NCBI GenBank assembly: GCA_947371715.1
Contig: CANBQQ010000093.1
Coordinates: forward strand, 1-9,224
Length of the DNA: 9,224 nucleotides
DNA from: Flavipsychrobacter stenotrophus
GTDB taxonomy: Bacteria; Bacteroidota; Bacteroidia; Chitinophagales; Chitinophagaceae
Direction: 5' to 3'
Position numbers and translations under genes: made by a program. Under the pieces are notes generated by a model. That model was given only the letters and a program-made list of their open reading frames with translations. It made no database searches and was not told where the DNA came from. How positions within the stretch are numbered: the stretch's first letter is position 1; each line of letters begins with the position of its first letter. Positions 6,801-9,224 of this stretch are shown here, piece by piece.

Positions 6801-8094
6801 CGTAGATACCTTACATGGCACTTATGTAGACACTACGATAGATTCAGTTACGCACATCGCTACTTATGATACCCTACAGGTTACGATCCTCGATACCACC
6901 TATCACCAGCCCGATAGTGTCTATGGTAACTATAACTTTATAGTGCAATACCAGGCTCCCGGAAAAGGTGTACTTGCTGTAACAGAAATATCAAACGGCC
7001 CATCGGGTGATTGTGAATATGCGGAAATGGTAGTGACCAATTGCGGCGATGATCTGGCTCCGGCAGTAGATGTAAGTGGCTGGATAATGGACGACAATTC
7101 CGGCAACTTTAATACAGGTGGCTGCACGACGGGTGTGGGCATAGCACAAGGACATTACAGACTTGCCAATGACGGTACATGGGCCAATGTGCCTGTAGGT
7201 AGTGTTATAGTTATGTACAATCATGATGCTAATTGCTACAACATGAGTGATACATTTAAAATTGATACTACAGCGGCCGGTACACTTGTATATTGGATAC
7301 CTGTTGGGGGTACTGTGGCAGCTCCATATGGCATTCCTCACGTTCAGAGGTTTGGTATACACCCGGCTATTACAGACTGTGATTATTGTGCCGACAACGA
7401 TACTACTGCATATGCTACAGCGTCATCGTGGAGTAATACCATTGGTCTCAATAATACAAATGATGCCTTCCAGGTACGTTGTCCCGGCTGTAGCATCGTA
7501 ACACCGGGTACTCCTGCTTTTTATCATGGCGTAGGCTATGGTTCAGCTACAGGCATCAATGCGTTTGCGTCTATTCCGGCTGCCGGTAATAACCTCGGCG
7601 GACCTGTAAAAACAGGAACGGGAACGGGTAAAAAATATGTGTTCGACGGTCTGGTAAGCACAGATCTGGGAGACCCGGCAAAATGGTCTGCTTTCACTGC
7701 CGATCCTGCCGGTGTAACGCCTGCTACTTTGGGTAATGTAAGCAGTATATTCCAGTCAGCTATAATGGCCCATCAGCTTGAGTTGCCATGTTGCGGTGCA
7801 AACGAAGGACAGGGCCATAAATTCAGTAAGGGAACCACTGCAGCCGCAGAAGCGGAGCATGTGATCCGCGTATATCCTAACCCAGCAAATGACATAGTGT
7901 ATTTCCAATTCCCTTCATCTGAAAAGGCAACGATCAGGCTTTTGGATATAAGTGGCCGGTTGATGCAGGAGCAGATTGTATCAGGTAATAACAATGCAAG
8001 TTTAAGCGTTGTAGGATACGCACCGGGAATATATTTATATCAGGTTATTACTGATAGCGAAACATCTTCAGGAAAAATTACGATCCAGAATTAA
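3871..8094 (+). CDS. Large modular secreted protein with PKD-like, CARDB-like and lamin-tail-like domains and T9SS sorting tail
   Basis: 1407 residues from ATG 3871. The start is chosen because it opens a Sec signal peptide (KAALLLVVAALPVAVQA, cut near 29-31); GTG 3808 upstream adds no plausible sequence, and ATG 3901 is a possible alternative. Modules by residue: 30-505 propeller-like, with bacteroidetal YSPTGQLLFSADQNGIY and SDICVFPC motifs; 515-617 PKD-like (YLWTP ... LTVTDNNGC); 621-841 CARDB-like (W646/W649/W655, YLYTYIKNVGC, WTPPDPHDY 771-779, LCFLSRI, NNVRNNNNIA 823-832); 842-970 beta-rich (ARWVAGG); 974-1018 a D(S/T)-rich linker; 1031-1295 lamin-tail-like (EYAEMVV, VSGWIMDDNSG, PVGSVIVMYN); 1331-1407 T9SS type A sorting domain (VYPNPAND ... 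APGIYLYQV). Domain names come from remembered family patterns. Many cysteines suggest disulphides. No catalytic residues are recognised; a surface or adhesive role is inference. It starts 158 nt after the propeller array and is followed by a strong terminator. Confidence 0.88.
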   Translation: MKNSSFIPAWMRKAALLLVVAALPVAVQAQAQNSSVSVFGTSSGCGSNSNTLELLSSFAPVTMTGISSIVDAHTTSSNRFPMANATYSPTGQLLFSADQNGIYKPNGNVAHDFTTGYSTSVTVGGTTTSFTAYKALSDICVFPCVQSGNNTSYYAVFWATTSHASFPLQYAVLRVVRINMDAVGTITGCVDNIMYDATSTGMVEVDNIYAVGTFAIAADKTPCGSDRAIYTVEPYLSSTTTVASKLRKWMFPANGNLPSTTTATYQDMQYYNAYSPLAKIMTIGGNKYFGFIATADQATGLGQLGSKVVLWRIFPTAASYLSGGYANSSAYDISVVGTPLDPNTSPGTIFGFTEATSLSGTDYLYVSYLSYDYGLTTIKHSGLAFFAIGSLGSTSHTFTRVTGTANCGYSDIQKDGRGALIMAAGLPNPSNGTPSGTLTYMDETLIGLSSAVLTAVNCAGGGSGTYSVASRTDNLSLFFSGIAPTPFYLWKPSPQLYNGYYPSFTDIDISTRCAPGSNVSTVHPGLLPQYSVSVAAGLGTWAYTYLWTPMPPAVINFFGTTITIPLNGAYLDNYNISNPTVNALIGGGAPLASAHILTVTDNNGCPTSINVRTALITSGFDLTSRDSHFDMYDEANTQALFNPANWNIWNTQDLWNRYHANGTDPDKISVNQSPGFPTVGPVTNYLYTYIKNVGCADYVESATHAALHTYWTMGGFSAETWPNSWNGLGMTAPGAICGGATPKILGHELTASPRTISDLAVGDKQIIETSWTPPDPHDYYPTSCTTGDPWMELCFLSRIVDGHNASCTDGMTICEITTGTISNNVRNNNNIATLNTNIIYITGALPKIRPHIVIAGNGGSVAAPFSIQMANHFTLHPGTGVSNLNQFVRIDVALGDLFARWVAGGSLGTYSSVNYNTKTVTFDGTTSVRLDNIMMDPGAQYPVAVSFNTVPGAKVAQMPQEMVCFRQLSFNGAIDTLVDTLHGTYVDTTIDSVTHIATYDTLQVTILDTTYHQPDSVYGNYNFIVQYQAPGKGVLAVTEISNGPSGDCEYAEMVVTNCGDDLAPAVDVSGWIMDDNSGNFNTGGCTTGVGIAQGHYRLANDGTWANVPVGSVIVMYNHDANCYNMSDTFKIDTTAAGTLVYWIPVGGTVAAPYGIPHVQRFGIHPAITDCDYCADNDTTAYATASSWSNTIGLNNTNDAFQVRCPGCSIVTPGTPAFYHGVGYGSATGINAFASIPAAGNNLGGPVKTGTGTGKKYVFDGLVSTDLGDPAKWSAFTADPAGVTPATLGNVSSIFQSAIMAHQLELPCCGANEGQGHKFSKGTTAAAEAEHVIRVYPNPANDIVYFQFPSSEKATIRLLDISGRLMQEQIVSGNNNASLSVVGYAPGIYLYQVITDSETSSGKITIQN

Positions 8095-8117
8095 TTATCT
8101 GATTTTATGTTGACGTT

Positions 8118-8160
8118 AAGAGGCCTGCCAAAATTATCCGGCAGGCCTCTTGTTTTGTTT
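8118..8160 (+). terminator. Rho-independent terminator of the large T9SS gene
   Basis: A perfect 12 bp stem, AAGAGGCCTGCC (8118-8129) with GGCAGGCCTCTT (8140-8151), surrounds a 10 nt loop. It is followed by a T-rich tail, TTGTTTTGTTT. It lies 23 nt after the stop codon. On the minus strand the hairpin is not followed by a clean T-run, so it mainly serves the plus-strand gene, although the stem itself is symmetric. Confidence 0.92.
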
Positions 8161-8246
8161 AAAGAATTAAGTTCACATTTTTTTTAATAGCCAAGAGGGC
8201 TCAGGTCGGCATATAGAGAGCACATCTGGGAGGAATACTACACCCA
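8161..8246. other. Convergent intergenic gap
   Basis: 86 nt between the terminator and the stop of the minus-strand gene. It contains a run of eight T at 8178-8185. I see no hairpin that would end the minus-strand transcript and no gene. Confidence 0.5.
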
Positions 8247-9224
8247 TCACCTTTTCGCCGCCTCCAATACAGCAAACGACCTTTTCAGATGCTCCCTGAA
8301 TCTGGCAATATCCTTCATATCCCGCTGCTGATCAGCCAGTATGGATTTGTATTCCATGTCCTTTCGGGTCTTTTCCGGTCGTTGCATTGCCCTGGCCATG
8401 TTGGCTATAAATGCATACTGCTGCCTTATTATAGCAATATCCCGGTTAATGCCTTTAACGAAGTTCGTTGACGCATCCAATGCAGCCACAAAGCGCCGGG
8501 AGCAATCCATCATGTCATTTGCCCACAAGCTATACGTTGTTGTCAGTACACTATCAGGTCTGGTCTTGTCTACAAGCCATTGCATATCGTTAAGTATCCT
8601 TTGGCAGGTAGCTACATGCTCTTCCTGTATCACTATATTCTCACGGGTAATGGCAATTACAGAATCATAACATTGCAGGTAGTGGTAGTGGCTACTATCT
8701 ATCTCCATATTCTTCAGTTGCTTCATAGCCCGGTAATACTTGCCTGCACCCTCATCCAGGTTGTCCTGCAGGTACAACCGGTAGTGCGCCTCAGCAGTGA
8801 GCAAAGTCGTCGCATACTCCAGCGAATGCAGCAAATTACTTAGTTGTTCATTACCATAATTGATATTGTATTGCAGGCGTGATAGCACAGATTCACCGCC
8901 GGCAATATCGGCCAATCTTATCTTTCGCTCATTTATGGAATCAGTGATAATGGTGTACAGACTGTCGTATACCCATCTGCTGGTTATGTCCAGCCGCCGC
9001 CACCGGGGGCGCGGTATAGTGTCTGTATATTTCGCTACCCGTACATATTCCCTTCTGATGTCATCAAACAAAAATTGGATATGCTCCGATCCTTTCTGAT
9101 ACCTCGTTATTTCATTCGACATTCTTCTTGCCGATGAGTACAGGTTGCGGAAGTAATCCATGGCGTCAGTATACTTTCGCATGTTTTTACTCTTAAGGGT
9201 GTTATACTGCTCCGTTGTCAGTAC
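8247..9224 (-). CDS. Long alpha-helical charged protein of unknown family (5' end outside window)
   Basis: The minus-strand frame runs from the right edge to TGA at 8247-8249, giving 325 residues. An internal ATG at 9180-9182 would give 311 residues. The 14 codons before it (VLTTEQYNTLKSKN) read like coding sequence and stay open to the edge, so the true start probably lies beyond the window. The sequence is almost wholly helix-favouring, rich in Arg, Lys, Glu, Gln, Met and Tyr, with few Gly or Pro, and has heptad-like stretches (e.g. YRAMKQLKNMEIDSSHYHYL). It ends in a basic helix (REHLKRSFAVLEAAKR). No transmembrane segment, enzyme motif or T9SS tail is seen; a signal peptide cannot be judged without the N-terminus. 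I do not recognise the family. A faint general resemblance to helical periplasmic components of Bacteroidota conjugation systems (TraI/TrbJ-type) is only a guess. It is transcribed towards the large T9SS gene and need not be related to it. Confidence 0.8.
   Translation of the reverse strand, partial: VLTTEQYNTLKSKNMRKYTDAMDYFRNLYSSARRMSNEITRYQKGSEHIQFLFDDIRREYVRVAKYTDTIPRPRWRRLDITSRWVYDSLYTIITDSINERKIRLADIAGGESVLSRLQYNINYGNEQLSNLLHSLEYATTLLTAEAHYRLYLQDNLDEGAGKYYRAMKQLKNMEIDSSHYHYLQCYDSVIAITRENIVIQEEHVATCQRILNDMQWLVDKTRPDSVLTTTYSLWANDMMDCSRRFVAALDASTNFVKGINRDIAIIRQQYAFIANMARAMQRPEKTRKDMEYKSILADQQRDMKDIARFREHLKRSFAVLEAAKR

Noticed and set aside
6370..6821. Minus-strand open frames opposite the large gene (6370-6690 and 6612-6821, among others)
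   Set aside because: Cys- and His-rich random-looking sequence without domains, opposite a well-supported gene.

Overview
The window looks like chromosomal DNA of a Bacteroidota bacterium, probably a Chitinophagaceae-like soil or aquatic member. Four secreted proteins end in type IX secretion system (T9SS) type A sorting domains (PNP...G motif and a short beta-rich tail). None of the three starts visible on the plus strand has a Shine-Dalgarno; instead they are preceded by A/T-rich leaders. The family placement is inference.

Layout. Positions 1-3712 hold a head-to-tail array of at least three paralogous genes for six-bladed NHL-type beta-propellers with T9SS tails. The first is cut by the left edge, and the other two are complete at 444 residues each. 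The repeat pitch is 1366-1368 bp, with homologous 31-33 nt spacers. A decayed copy of the spacer follows the third gene and marks the end of the array. Positions 3871-8094 encode a 1407-residue modular secreted protein: signal peptide, a long propeller-like N-terminal part, a PKD-like domain, a CARDB-like module, a D(S/T)-rich linker, a lamin-tail-like domain and a T9SS tail. A strong intrinsic terminator follows at 8118-8160. Positions 8247-9224 hold a convergent minus-strand gene, open to the right edge, for a long alpha-helical charged protein of unknown family.

How they may work together. The four plus-strand products are predicted to cross the inner membrane by Sec and the outer membrane by T9SS, ending on the cell surface or in the medium. 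The three NHL genes are close enough to be one transcript. The large gene starts 158 nt after them and could be read-through or separately promoted; no convincing promoter is visible.

The two most interesting signals are (1) patchwork identity among the three NHL genes, where different pairs are nearly identical in different segments, as expected from gene conversion or unequal crossing-over, and (2) a linker in the large protein with seven consecutive Asp-Ser/Thr sites, all fitting the Bacteroidota O-glycosylation sequon, which suggests a glycosylated stalk.
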